Part shown: in pieces, positions 1-7,623 of the stretch
Layout: each line of letters begins with the position of its first letter
Numbering within the stretch: position 1 is the first letter of the stretch
Source: a bacterium
Lineage (GTDB): Bacteria > Krumholzibacteriota > Krumholzibacteria > LZORAL124-64-63
Assembly: GCA_021767885.1 (NCBI GenBank)
Contig: JAASSM010000023.1
Coordinates: forward strand, 1 to 10,160
Reading direction: 5' to 3'
DNA: 10,160 bases
Notes under the pieces: generated by a model
Databases searched by the model: none
What the model saw: only the letters and a program-made list of their open reading frames with translations
Told to the model about the DNA's origin: nothing
Program-made: the position numbers and the translations under genes

Positions 1-340
1 CCTCCACGCGCTGGTCCACGCGGGCCTCGATCTCCTCCTCCTCCACCACCATGTCGTTCTGCTTGGCCGCGGCGATGATCAGCTTGTTCTCGATCAGGCT
101 CTCGAGCACCCGCTGGCGCAGGTCCGGGGTGACCGGTTCCGGCTGCTCGCCGGCGAGCTGCCGGTCGAGCTGGTAGAGCTCGATGGCCAGGTCGAGATCG
201 CTCTGCAGGATCATCTCCTCGTCCACGATGGCGACGATCCGCTCCAGCAGGACCGGTTCCTGGGCGCCGGCCACGGGGGCCTCGGCGGACAGGATCAGGG
301 CCACGACCAGGGCGGCGAGAATGCGCGGGAATCGGATCAC
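1..340 (-). CDS. surA: SurA-like periplasmic chaperone / peptidyl-prolyl isomerase, N-terminal part (cut by window edge)
   Basis: Seen: translation from a GTG at 340 gives 113 codons running off the window edge. Residues 1-26 form a signal peptide: a basic start (MIRFPR), a hydrophobic core, then VAGA before Q27, which fits signal peptidase I rather than a lipobox. The mature part opens with RIVAIVDEEMILQSDLD (about residues 34-50), matching the SurA N-terminal pattern (a V-A-x-V-[ND] strand followed by the turn into the first helix), then LESLIENKLIIAAAKQ (about 79-93), the conserved 'L..lI...Li..A' helix. Known: SurA escorts unfolded outer-membrane proteins through the periplasm; PPIase domains would lie in the part not seen. 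The GTG start is chosen because AGGAGG sits four bases upstream, overlapping the preceding TAG, with an eight-base gap to that gene. No ATG fits the signal peptide. A generic PpiC/PrsA-type foldase is the main alternative name. Confidence 0.85.
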   Translation of the reverse strand, partial: MIRFPRILAALVVALILSAEAPVAGAQEPVLLERIVAIVDEEMILQSDLDLAIELYQLDRQLAGEQPEPVTPDLRQRVLESLIENKLIIAAAKQNDMVVEEEEIEARVDQRVE

Positions 341-344
341 GTCG

Positions 345-350
345 CCTCCT
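345..350 (-). promoter_or_regulatory. Ribosome binding site of surA-like gene overlapping upstream stop codon
   Basis: A perfect AGGAGG on the minus strand lies four bases before the GTG at 340 and overlaps the TAG stop (351-349) of the preceding lipoprotein gene. This decides the GTG start and suggests that terminating ribosomes re-initiate on surA. Confidence 0.8.
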
Positions 351-2160
351 AGCTGGCGGGCATCTCCAGCTTCTCGAGCTGGGCGGCCTGGTACGCCTCG
401 TCCCAGGACGGGGTGTCCGCCAGCCGCTCCTCGTGGACCGTGACGCCGAACTCCTCGGCCCACCGGTCCAGGAGCGCGCGCAGCGCCTCGTCCTGACGAC
501 GGTTCTTGATGCGCTGGCCGATCTGCTCGGCGAGCTCGTCGAGCACCGGCTCCTCCGGCGCGTGGACCTGGTCCAGCTGCACCACGGCGTAGCCATCCTC
601 CACCGGGAAGGGCTCGCTCACCTCGTCGATCTCCATGGCGAAGAGCCGATCACGGACCGGGCCGGTCTCGTCCTCGCGGATCTGGACCAGGCGACCGAAG
701 CGCTGCTCCAGTTCCGGCGAGTTGCCGAAGCGGCGGTTGACGGCCTTCCAGGTCAGCCCCTCGTCCACGATGGCCTGGCGGGCCTGCGCGGCCGTCTCCT
801 GGTCCACGCAGCGCACCATGTGGCCGCTGCGGCGCTCGGGCTTGTGATACTGGTGACCATACTCCTCGAAGAAGGCCTGGAGCTGCTCGGGCGAGACGTA
901 CTCGTCGAAGGTGACCACCTCCTGATGGACCTTGTCCACCAGGACCTCCTCCACGCGCCGCATGGACTCCTCCTCGACGCGCGGATCCTCGAAGTAGCCG
1001 CGCTGGCGGGCCTCGTCCAGCATGATGGCGCGCTCGGCGTTGTTGGTCAGCTTGGTGCGCACGCCGCCCAGCAGCTCGCTGCGCTTGGGCCGCTCGAAGG
1101 CGTTCTGGCGGTCGAACTGGGCCTTGAAGTCGCCGATGGTCATCTCGTAGCGGCCGCTGCTGAGGTCGTAGCCCAGCAGGACGCGGCCCAGGCTCTCCGA
1201 CGGCACGTCCAGGGGCTGGAGCTGCTCGCGCGGGACCGGCTGGTTGGTCCGCGGGTCGATGACCTGCTCGTTCTCGGGCAGCCCCTCGAACACGATGGCC
1301 AGCGCCTCCTCGTCCAGGACGAAGTCGCGCTCCTCGCGGATCTCGCGGATCAGCTCCTGACGGCGCAGGTTCTGGTTCCGCTGCGAGATGCTCGCCAGGA
1401 CCTTGCCCTTGATGGACTCCAGATCCGGCTTCTCCTCCATCACCACGTCGTTGACCCGCAGCAGCCACCAGCCGTGCTCGGTCTCGATGGGGCCGGCCAC
1501 CTCGCCCTCGGCCACCGCGAAGAGGGGCTCCTCGAACTCGTCGCGGTACTGGCCCCAGCTCACGCTGATGGTGGGCTGCTGGCCCTCGCGCAGATCGGGC
1601 GAGTGGTAGGAGGCCACCAGCTCGGACCGGGGCGCGCCCGCCTCGAAGTCCGCCAGCGCCTGCTCGGCCTCGGCCCGGAAGTCGGTGATCAGGAAGTCGC
1701 AGTCGCGGCGCTCGCCGAGGCGCGAGTAGTAATGGTCCAGGTCCGCGTTGCTGACGTACTTGCTGGGATCGCCGATGGCGTCCTGCCAGAAGTAGCCCAT
1801 GGCGTTGTACTCCATGAGGCTGCCCAGGGCGCTCTCCACCGCGGTATCCTTGTCGTAGCCCAGCTCCAGGGCCTTGGCGACCATCAGCTCCTTGTCGATG
1901 ATCACGTCCAGGAAGGCCCGCTTGCCGGCCAGGGTGGCGGTGTCGACCAGGTTGCCGTCCTCGTCGCGCGGCAACTGGTTCTTCTCCAGCCGCTGCAGGC
2001 GGTCCACGTAGTACTCGGCCGTGACCTCGCGGTCGCCGATGGTGGCCAGGACGACGTCGCTGCCGTCGCTGCCGTCGTTGCCGCCGCAACCGCCGAGGAT
2101 CGCCAGCGCGGTGAGGGCCAGCAGGGCGGGGGCGAGCCGGATCAGGCGTCCGTGGGACAT
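349..2160 (-). CDS. PpiC/SurA-type lipoprotein with two parvulin-like modules, probably catalytically degenerate
   Basis: Seen: 603 residues from the ATG at 2160. A lipoprotein signal ends in ILGGC (Cys25), followed by a short G/N/D/S linker. Module 1: SurA_N-like segment (TIGDREVTAEYYVDRL, about 41-56), then a parvulin-like fold at about 150-237 ending GPIETEHGWWLLRV. Module 2: a second SurA_N-like segment (YEMTIGDFKAQFDRQ, about 338-352), then a parvulin-like fold at about 444-533 ending EPFPVEDGYAVVQL, then a charged C-terminal helix. Family knowledge: active parvulins keep a His in 'HILV' and another in 'GYHI'. Here module 1 has Asp155 and Trp232 at these places; module 2 keeps His447 (HMVR) but has Ala525. 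I infer a membrane-anchored chaperone or binding protein with little isomerase activity. The ATG is preferred over an upstream TTG at 2169, which touches the GAGGAG directly, while the ATG has nine-base spacing. It follows the mfd stop by five bases and precedes surA by eight. Confidence 0.88.
   Translation of the reverse strand: MSHGRLIRLAPALLALTALAILGGCGGNDGSDGSDVVLATIGDREVTAEYYVDRLQRLEKNQLPRDEDGNLVDTATLAGKRAFLDVIIDKELMVAKALELGYDKDTAVESALGSLMEYNAMGYFWQDAIGDPSKYVSNADLDHYYSRLGERRDCDFLITDFRAEAEQALADFEAGAPRSELVASYHSPDLREGQQPTISVSWGQYRDEFEEPLFAVAEGEVAGPIETEHGWWLLRVNDVVMEEKPDLESIKGKVLASISQRNQNLRRQELIREIREERDFVLDEEALAIVFEGLPENEQVIDPRTNQPVPREQLQPLDVPSESLGRVLLGYDLSSGRYEMTIGDFKAQFDRQNAFERPKRSELLGGVRTKLTNNAERAIMLDEARQRGYFEDPRVEEESMRRVEEVLVDKVHQEVVTFDEYVSPEQLQAFFEEYGHQYHKPERRSGHMVRCVDQETAAQARQAIVDEGLTWKAVNRRFGNSPELEQRFGRLVQIREDETGPVRDRLFAMEIDEVSEPFPVEDGYAVVQLDQVHAPEEPVLDELAEQIGQRIKNRRQDEALRALLDRWAEEFGVTVHEERLADTPSWDEAYQAAQLEKLEMPAS
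2056..2082 (-). repeat. Three tandem 9-bp units coding the linker after the lipobox
   Basis: On the plus strand GTCGCTGCC occurs twice, followed by a third copy with one change (GTCGTTGCC). On the coding strand this reads G-N-D-G-S-D-G-S-D (residues 27-35), a flexible acidic tether just after lipidated Cys25. Unit length is a multiple of three, so copy-number change would alter tether length without a frameshift. Confidence 0.7.
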
Positions 2161-2165
2161 GAGTC

Positions 2166-5100
2166 TCAACTCCTCGCATCTTCCGGGTGGCGGAGGCGCA
2201 GGTCCTCCAGTTGCTCCAGCACGTTGCTCGCGGCAGCCAGCTGCTGCTCGCGCGCCGCGGGCACGTGCACGCTGAACTGGTCGACGGCCTTGAACTGCAG
2301 GCCGCGCAGGGGGCTGGCCATCAAGCCCCGTATGATAGGTGGCGTCGGTTCGTGGCCGCCAGCGAAAAACAGGTCGATGCCCTTGCGGCCGGCCCGCACC
2401 TCCTCCACGCCGTTGCGGCTGGCCAGGCTGCGGATCCGGTGCACCTCCAGCAGGTTCTCCACCGGGATGGGCAGCGGCCCGTAGCGATCGCGGAATTCCT
2501 CGCGCAGGTCGCCCGCCTGGTCGGGCTCGCGGATCCGCGCCAGCCGGCGGTAGAGGTCCATCTTCAGCTGGGGATCGCCCACGTAATCGTCCGGCAGATA
2601 GGCCGGCACCCGCAGGTCCACCTTCACGTCGACCGGTGCAACACCACGGCCGTAGCGGAGTTCCGCCACGGTCTCCTCCAGCAGCCGGCAGTACAGGTCG
2701 AAGCCGATGGCCTCCATGTGCCCGGACTGCTCCTGTCCGAGCAGGTTGCCGGCGCCGCGGATCTCCAGGTCCCGCATGGCGATGTGGTAGCCCGAGCCCA
2801 GGGCCTGGAACTCCTCCAGCGCCGCCAGCCGCCGCCGGGCCTCCGGCGTGAGCTTCTCCCCCGGGGGCGTCATCAGGTAGGCGAAGGCCCGCTGGTTGGA
2901 CCGTCCCACCCGCCCGCGCAGCTGGTAGAGCTGGGCGAGGCCGAAGCGGTCGGCGCGGTCGACGATCAGCGTGTTGACCCGCGGCATGTCCAGGCCCGAC
3001 TCGATGATGGTGGTGGTCACCAGGACGTCGAACTCGTGGGCCAGGAAGCGCCGCATGATGGTCTCCAGCTGGTCCTCCTTCATCTGGCCGTGGGCGAACG
3101 CCACGCGCACCGAGGGCAGCAGCTGGGCGATGCGCGCGGCCACCTGCTCGATGGTCTCCACGCGATTGTGGACGTAGAAGACCTGGCCGCCGCGGTGCAG
3201 CTCGCGCAGGATGGCCTCGGTGAGGATCTCGTCGCTGAAGGTGCAGAGCTCGGTGTGGATGGGCAGCCGGTCCCGCGGCGGCGTGTTGATCAACGACATG
3301 TCCCGGGCGCCCATGAGCGCCAGGTACAGCGTGCGCGGGATGGGCGTGGCCGAGAGGGTCATCACGTCGACGGTCTTCTTCAGCTCCTTCAGCCGCTCCT
3401 TGTGCCGGACGCCGAAGCGCTGCTCCTCGTCCACGATGAGCAGGCCCAGCTCCTTGAAGCGGACGTCGCGGGAGAGCAGGCGGTGGGTCCCGATCAGGAT
3501 GTCCAGCTCGCCCTCGCGGGCCTTGCGCGTGATCTCGCGGCCACCGCCCCCGCCGTTCTGGAAGCGGCTGAGCACCCCCACGCGCACGGGGAAGTCACGG
3601 AAGCGCTCGGCGAAGGTCTCGCCGTGCTGATGCGCCAGCAGGGTGGTGGGGCAGAGCACGGCCACCTGCTTGCCCGACATCACCGCCTTGAAGGCCGCAC
3701 GCATGGCCACCTCGGTCTTGCCGAAGCCCACGTCGCCGCAGACCAGCCGGTCCATGGGCCGCTCGCGCTCGAGGTCGCGCTTGACCTCCACGATGGCCGT
3801 GAGCTGGTCGGGGGTGGGCTCGTGCAGGAAGCTGTCCTCCATGGCGCGCTGCAGCGAGCCGTCCTCCCCGTGGGCGAAGCCGGGCATGGCCTCCCGCGCG
3901 GCGTACAGCTCGAGCAGGTCGGCGGCCATGGCCCGGATGGCCTTGCGGGCCTTCTTGGTGATCCGCATCCAGGATCCCGAGCCCAGGCGCGCGAGGGCGG
4001 GCGCTGCATCGGTGTCCGAGGAGTAACGCTCCACCTGGTCGATGTTCTGGACCGGGACGTAGACCTTGCCCTGGTCGGCGTACTCGATCTCCAGGCACTC
4101 GCGCTCGCTGCCCTCGACCTCGATGCGCGTCAGGCCGCGATAGCGGCCCAGCCCGTACTCCAGGTGGACCACGAACTCGCCGGGCTTGAGCGTGGCGCGC
4201 TCCTTGACGATGCCCGAACCGCGGTGACGGACCCGGCCCTGGCGGCGGTAGCGCTCGAAGAACTCGTGGTCCGTGACCACGGTGAGCTGATGGTCCGGCC
4301 AGACGAACCCGCCGGTGAGCTGCCCCACCAGCGGCCGCGAGGACGGCGGACCGAGGGCGTGCTCGTCCAGCAGGTCGGCGAGGCGGTCGGCCTGGCCGCG
4401 GTTGTCGCAGAGCAGCAGGACGGTGGCGCCGCGTTCCTCCTCCTGCTGGAGGGTCTGCCGCAGGCGGTCGATGTCGCCACCCTTGAGCTCGGGGCGGCGG
4501 GTGCCGTGGTCGGTGATCGAGCCGGGGTCGCGGTCCAGCCAGCGGCCGGCCTGGTCGCCACGGATCCAGGACTCGGCCAGCCAGACGTGGCGCAGGCGGC
4601 GGTCGCCCAGATCACTCGCGGCGCAGACCAGCTCCTCCTGCTCCGGCAGGACGGCGTCGCGCCTGAGGCGCGTCTCGCGCAGGCGCGGCAGCTCCTCCTC
4701 CAGCAGCTCCATCTGCACGCCCAGCTTGACGGGCTCGAACCAGACCACCGGGGCGGCGTCGGGCAGGAAGTCCAGCACGCGGGCGGTGGGGCCGAACCAG
4801 GGCAGATACGTCTCGAGGCCGTCGTCGGGCCGCGCCTCCTCGATGCGGTCCTCCAGGTCCCAGTACTCGTCCTCGTCCAGGTTGCCGGCCAGCTTCTCCT
4901 GCTCCAGGCGTGCGAGGCAGGCCAGCTGGGCGTCCTGGTCGCGCAGCAGGTGGCTGACGGGATGGATCCGCGCCCGCGAGAGCTTGCGGGCGCGGTCGCC
5001 GCGCTGGCTCTCGGGATCGAACGTGCGCAGGGAGACCACCTCGTCGTCGAAGAGCTCGATGCGCAGGGGCAGGTCGCCCGGGGCGTAGACGTCGATCAGG

Positions 5101-5690
5101 CCGCCGCGGCGGGCGTAGTCGCCGATGCGCGCCACCATGGCGGCGGGCCGGTAACCGCGGATCGCCAGCTCGCTGCAGAAGGCGTCCGGATCCAGGCGCT
5201 GGCCCGTCTCCACCCTCAGGAGCGCACGGGTGAGCGTCTGGGGCGCCATCACGCGCTGGCGGACGGCGTACAGGCTGGTCACCGCGAGCACGGGCTCGGG
5301 ATCGCGGAGACGGTCGAGGCCCAGGAGCAGGTCGCCCACCAGGGCCGGATCGGGGGACTTGCGGTCGTAGACCAGGACCTCCTGCTGGGGCAGGTAGGCC
5401 ACCTGGTCGCGGCCGAGCCAGGCCTCGAGGTCGTCCGCCAGCTGGAGGGCGCCCTCTCGGGTGGGAACCACGCAGAGGGCGGTGCGGCGGTGCTGCCGGA
5501 ACCAGGCCGCCGCCAGCACCGCCGGCGCGCTGGCCTGCAGGCCGGTGAGCAGGGGCGGGCTGGCCGCGTCGCTGGCGGCCAGCGGCTCCTGCAGCCCCCG
5601 GGCCAGGGCCGCCAGGAAGTCCTCGCCGCGCTGCTCGGCCAGGACGTCGAGCAGGCGGACCTCGGGGGCGGTGTGTCGCGGTTCGGTCAT
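2166..5690 (-). CDS. mfd: Transcription-repair coupling factor Mfd (ATP-dependent DNA translocase)
   Basis: Role (known): Mfd binds RNA polymerase stalled at a lesion, pushes it forward or off the template, and recruits UvrA to start nucleotide excision repair. Seen: 1174 residues, the usual full length. A UvrB-like N-terminal region (about 25-245) includes RGGLIDVY (195-202). The RNA-polymerase interaction domain (about 500-560) contains GEFVVHLEYGLGRY and KVYVPVQNIDQVERY. The RecG-like translocase follows with Walker A GDVGFGKT (652-659), DEEQ (754-757), motif III SAT (780-782), TTTIIESGLDMPRVN (892-906) and QLRGRVGR (923-930), then the TRG region and the C-terminal domain (about 1030-1140, LPDDYVGDPQLKMDLYRRL). 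All catalytic motifs look intact. Oddities: a five-glycine run at 713-717 between helicase motifs, and no clear Shine-Dalgarno before the ATG; no other start codon in the open frame upstream was found. The stop lies five bases before the next gene. Confidence 0.98.
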   Translation of the reverse strand: MTEPRHTAPEVRLLDVLAEQRGEDFLAALARGLQEPLAASDAASPPLLTGLQASAPAVLAAAWFRQHRRTALCVVPTREGALQLADDLEAWLGRDQVAYLPQQEVLVYDRKSPDPALVGDLLLGLDRLRDPEPVLAVTSLYAVRQRVMAPQTLTRALLRVETGQRLDPDAFCSELAIRGYRPAAMVARIGDYARRGGLIDVYAPGDLPLRIELFDDEVVSLRTFDPESQRGDRARKLSRARIHPVSHLLRDQDAQLACLARLEQEKLAGNLDEDEYWDLEDRIEEARPDDGLETYLPWFGPTARVLDFLPDAAPVVWFEPVKLGVQMELLEEELPRLRETRLRRDAVLPEQEELVCAASDLGDRRLRHVWLAESWIRGDQAGRWLDRDPGSITDHGTRRPELKGGDIDRLRQTLQQEEERGATVLLLCDNRGQADRLADLLDEHALGPPSSRPLVGQLTGGFVWPDHQLTVVTDHEFFERYRRQGRVRHRGSGIVKERATLKPGEFVVHLEYGLGRYRGLTRIEVEGSERECLEIEYADQGKVYVPVQNIDQVERYSSDTDAAPALARLGSGSWMRITKKARKAIRAMAADLLELYAAREAMPGFAHGEDGSLQRAMEDSFLHEPTPDQLTAIVEVKRDLERERPMDRLVCGDVGFGKTEVAMRAAFKAVMSGKQVAVLCPTTLLAHQHGETFAERFRDFPVRVGVLSRFQNGGGGGREITRKAREGELDILIGTHRLLSRDVRFKELGLLIVDEEQRFGVRHKERLKELKKTVDVMTLSATPIPRTLYLALMGARDMSLINTPPRDRLPIHTELCTFSDEILTEAILRELHRGGQVFYVHNRVETIEQVAARIAQLLPSVRVAFAHGQMKEDQLETIMRRFLAHEFDVLVTTTIIESGLDMPRVNTLIVDRADRFGLAQLYQLRGRVGRSNQRAFAYLMTPPGEKLTPEARRRLAALEEFQALGSGYHIAMRDLEIRGAGNLLGQEQSGHMEAIGFDLYCRLLEETVAELRYGRGVAPVDVKVDLRVPAYLPDDYVGDPQLKMDLYRRLARIREPDQAGDLREEFRDRYGPLPIPVENLLEVHRIRSLASRNGVEEVRAGRKGIDLFFAGGHEPTPPIIRGLMASPLRGLQFKAVDQFSVHVPAAREQQLAAASNVLEQLEDLRLRHPEDARS
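2170..2175 (-). promoter_or_regulatory. Ribosome binding site of the PpiC-like lipoprotein gene, inside the end of mfd
   Basis: GAGGAG on the minus strand lies within the last codons of mfd, nine bases before the ATG at 2160. Its position supports that ATG over the TTG at 2169 and implies translational coupling to mfd. Confidence 0.7.
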
Positions 5691-5768
5691 GCAGTCAGCG
5701 GGCGCACCGCCGGCGGCCTGGGGCGAGGCCGGGACGGTCCGCGGGACGGGGGTCCGGAGCGGGACGGC
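5691..5768. other. Intergenic spacer upstream of mfd with three GGGACGG copies
   Basis: A 78-base G/C-rich spacer between the orphan lipoprotein and mfd. On the plus strand GGGACGG occurs at 5731, 5743 and 5761. I see no convincing -35/-10 pair, no hairpin followed by a T tract, and no Shine-Dalgarno before mfd. mfd may be read from the upstream gene's transcript or from a promoter I cannot recognise. Confidence 0.5.
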
Positions 5769-7514
5769 TCAATCGATGGCGCCGCGATCATCGGTACGCA
5801 GCAGGTCCACGTCGTAGGCGTCGCCGTCGCTGGTGACGGTGCCGGCGGCCCACCAGCCGCCGTCGGGATGGGCGAGCAGGGACCAGCCCTGGGACTCGTG
5901 GCTGGCCTGATGCTGGATCTCCCACAGCGGCGCGCCGTGGGCGGAGAAGCCGTGCAGGCCGGTGTCGTACTGCCAGACCCGGTCGCCGATGGACCGCCGG
6001 CGGGCGCCCACCACGGTCCAGCGGCCGGCCGCGTCGGGCTCGGCGTCGGCGAACAGGTGCCAGTCGCGGTCGGTGACCGTCCACAGCAGGTCGCCGGTCG
6101 CATCGACGCAGGCGACGAAGCCGTAGCGCGAGAAGAAGTCCTCGCGGAAGGCGATGCCCGTCAGCAGGTGGCGTCCGCTGGCGTCGGCGCCGCCGCCTCG
6201 CAGCAGCCAGCGGTCGGCGCTGCCCAGGCGCACCGACCAGCGCTCGCTGCCGTCGGCGCCGAGGCCCCGGACCCAGATGCCGCCGGGATACTCGTCGGGT
6301 TCGTCGGCATCCGGCCGGACCGCCGGCAGCTGGCCCGCCAGGAACCAGCCCCCGTCCGGCAGGGGCCAGGCCCGCTGCACGTCGCGGCCGGACTCGAGCG
6401 CGAAGGTGGCCGTCTCGGAGAGCGCGCCGCCGGGCCCCACCGTGGCGATCACGCCGCCCGGCACGTCGCCGTCCCGCAGATCGCGGCCGAACGCGTGGAC
6501 GGTGCCGTCCCGGGCGGCCAGGGCGCCCGGCGCCAGGATCGCGGAGCTCTGCTGGCCGGTGACCTGCCCGTCGGCGAGGGCGACCACGGCCACGAAACCA
6601 GTACCGTCCAGACGACGGCCGGCCAGCACCAGGTCATCCGCGGGATCGCCCGGACCGGCCAGGCTGGCCAGCACCTGATGATCCGGCGACAGCAGATCGC
6701 TCACCGCGGCCAGGTCCAGGGCCGCATCGAGCTGCAGCAGCTGGGCCGGCGCCTCCGGGACGCGATGGTGCGGGACGCCATGGCTGAGGATGCGCAGCGT
6801 GCCGTCGGCGGCGCGAACGATGCGGGTGGCCAGCTGCTGGCCGGCGAGCACGTAGCGCTCCCGCGTGGTGGCCAGCCCGCTGTAGCGGCCGGTGCGGCTC
6901 CAGTCGGTGACCCGGTCGGCCAGCACGGCGCGGACCCGGGCGTAGGCCAGGCCGTCCACGGGCAGCGGCAGGACCGCCGTGGTGTCGGCCGTGTCGCCGG
7001 CGGCCAGGACCTCGGCGAAGGCATCGGACGCCGCCAGCTCCCACTCGTAGCGGGTCACCGGCCCGGGGAACGTCAGCCAGCGGAGGGCCACCTCGGCGAA
7101 GCCGTCCTCCCGCGGCCCGAAACCGGCGATCTGCGGGATGGTCTGCAGCGACGGATGGATGGCGACCCGGATGGCGCCGGCATCGCCCTCGGCGCCCTGG
7201 GCGTCGTAGGCGGTGGCGTCCAGGACGTGCTCCTGGCCGTCGGCATAGCGGCCGAGCGGCAGCCGCGTGCTGTAGGGCGCGGCGCGATCGGTGGAGATCA
7301 CCGTGCCGTCGAGGGTGATCTCGACGCGCGAGACGCCGGAATCGTCCCGGGCGTCCACCACCACGGAGTCCGGCGCCGTGGTGTACACGTGGCCCGGATC
7401 CGGGTACACGATCTCCGCGGTGGGCGGCTGGTTGTCGTCGTCGTCGCCGCAGGCAGCCACCGCGAGCAGCACGGCGCAGGCGGCGAGCCAGGTCCAGGGC
7501 CTCGACCGGTTCAT
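5769..7514 (-). CDS. Orphan lipoprotein with Ig-like, FN3-like and propeller-like repeats; function unknown
   Basis: I do not recognise a named family. Seen: 581 residues. A lipoprotein signal ends in VAAC (Cys22), followed by G and four aspartates (24-27). Residues about 30-118 (PPTAEIVYPDPG...DGQEHVLDATAYDAQG) look like a bacterial Ig-like domain of the kind that follows 'PPT' linkers. Residues about 125-215 resemble a fibronectin type III domain (YEWELAASDAF, YARVRAV, TDWS). From about 290 to the end, a loose repeat of about 45 residues recurs: 'GGWFLAG', 'GRHLLTG', 'GRWTVVG', 'GGWWAAG', each followed by 'aspartate/glycine-x-G-x-LW'-type turns (GDLLWTV, GAPLWEI). This suggests propeller blades. 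It is probably an exported, membrane-anchored binding or surface protein. The ATG is supported by AAGGA nine bases upstream (7524-7528). It sits alone between nifS and mfd; spacing of 109 and 78 bases leaves operon membership open. Confidence 0.82.
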   Translation of the reverse strand: MNRSRPWTWLAACAVLLAVAACGDDDDNQPPTAEIVYPDPGHVYTTAPDSVVVDARDDSGVSRVEITLDGTVISTDRAAPYSTRLPLGRYADGQEHVLDATAYDAQGAEGDAGAIRVAIHPSLQTIPQIAGFGPREDGFAEVALRWLTFPGPVTRYEWELAASDAFAEVLAAGDTADTTAVLPLPVDGLAYARVRAVLADRVTDWSRTGRYSGLATTRERYVLAGQQLATRIVRAADGTLRILSHGVPHHRVPEAPAQLLQLDAALDLAAVSDLLSPDHQVLASLAGPGDPADDLVLAGRRLDGTGFVAVVALADGQVTGQQSSAILAPGALAARDGTVHAFGRDLRDGDVPGGVIATVGPGGALSETATFALESGRDVQRAWPLPDGGWFLAGQLPAVRPDADEPDEYPGGIWVRGLGADGSERWSVRLGSADRWLLRGGGADASGRHLLTGIAFREDFFSRYGFVACVDATGDLLWTVTDRDWHLFADAEPDAAGRWTVVGARRRSIGDRVWQYDTGLHGFSAHGAPLWEIQHQASHESQGWSLLAHPDGGWWAAGTVTSDGDAYDVDLLRTDDRGAID

Positions 7515-7623
7515 GCAGAAGCGTCCTTCGGATAGCAGGATGGGTCGCGTCGCTCAATGTTGGGGCATTTCACCCCGGGAGCAAGCGGAAGTTCCCGCGC
7601 CCGCCGGCACCGCACCGGAGGCA
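7515..7623. other. Intergenic region between nifS and the orphan lipoprotein gene
   Basis: A 109-base gap holding two short inverted repeats: GCGG/CCGC at 7585-7588 and 7595-7598, and GGGG/CCCC at 7562-7565 and 7573-7576. Both have four-pair stems and no T tract, so I do not call a terminator. A minus-strand TTGAGC, 17 bases, TATCCG arrangement exists near 7555-7527, but it is a poor promoter match and would start transcription on the ribosome binding site. Confidence 0.4.

Noticed and set aside
433..2484. Plus-strand open frame of 683 codons opposite the PpiC-like lipoprotein
   Set aside because: Same antisense artefact of high-GC codon usage. The opposite strand has a clear signal peptide, lipobox and domains.
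2187..7535. A very long plus-strand open frame (1782 codons) antisense to mfd and the orphan lipoprotein
   Set aside because: It mirrors two well-supported minus-strand genes. Its translation is rich in Ala, Val, Leu, Gln, His and Gly with no recognisable domain, as expected from antisense reading of G/C-ending codons.
7562..7598. Short hairpins after nifS as a Rho-independent terminator
   Set aside because: Stems are only four pairs and no T tract follows on either strand.
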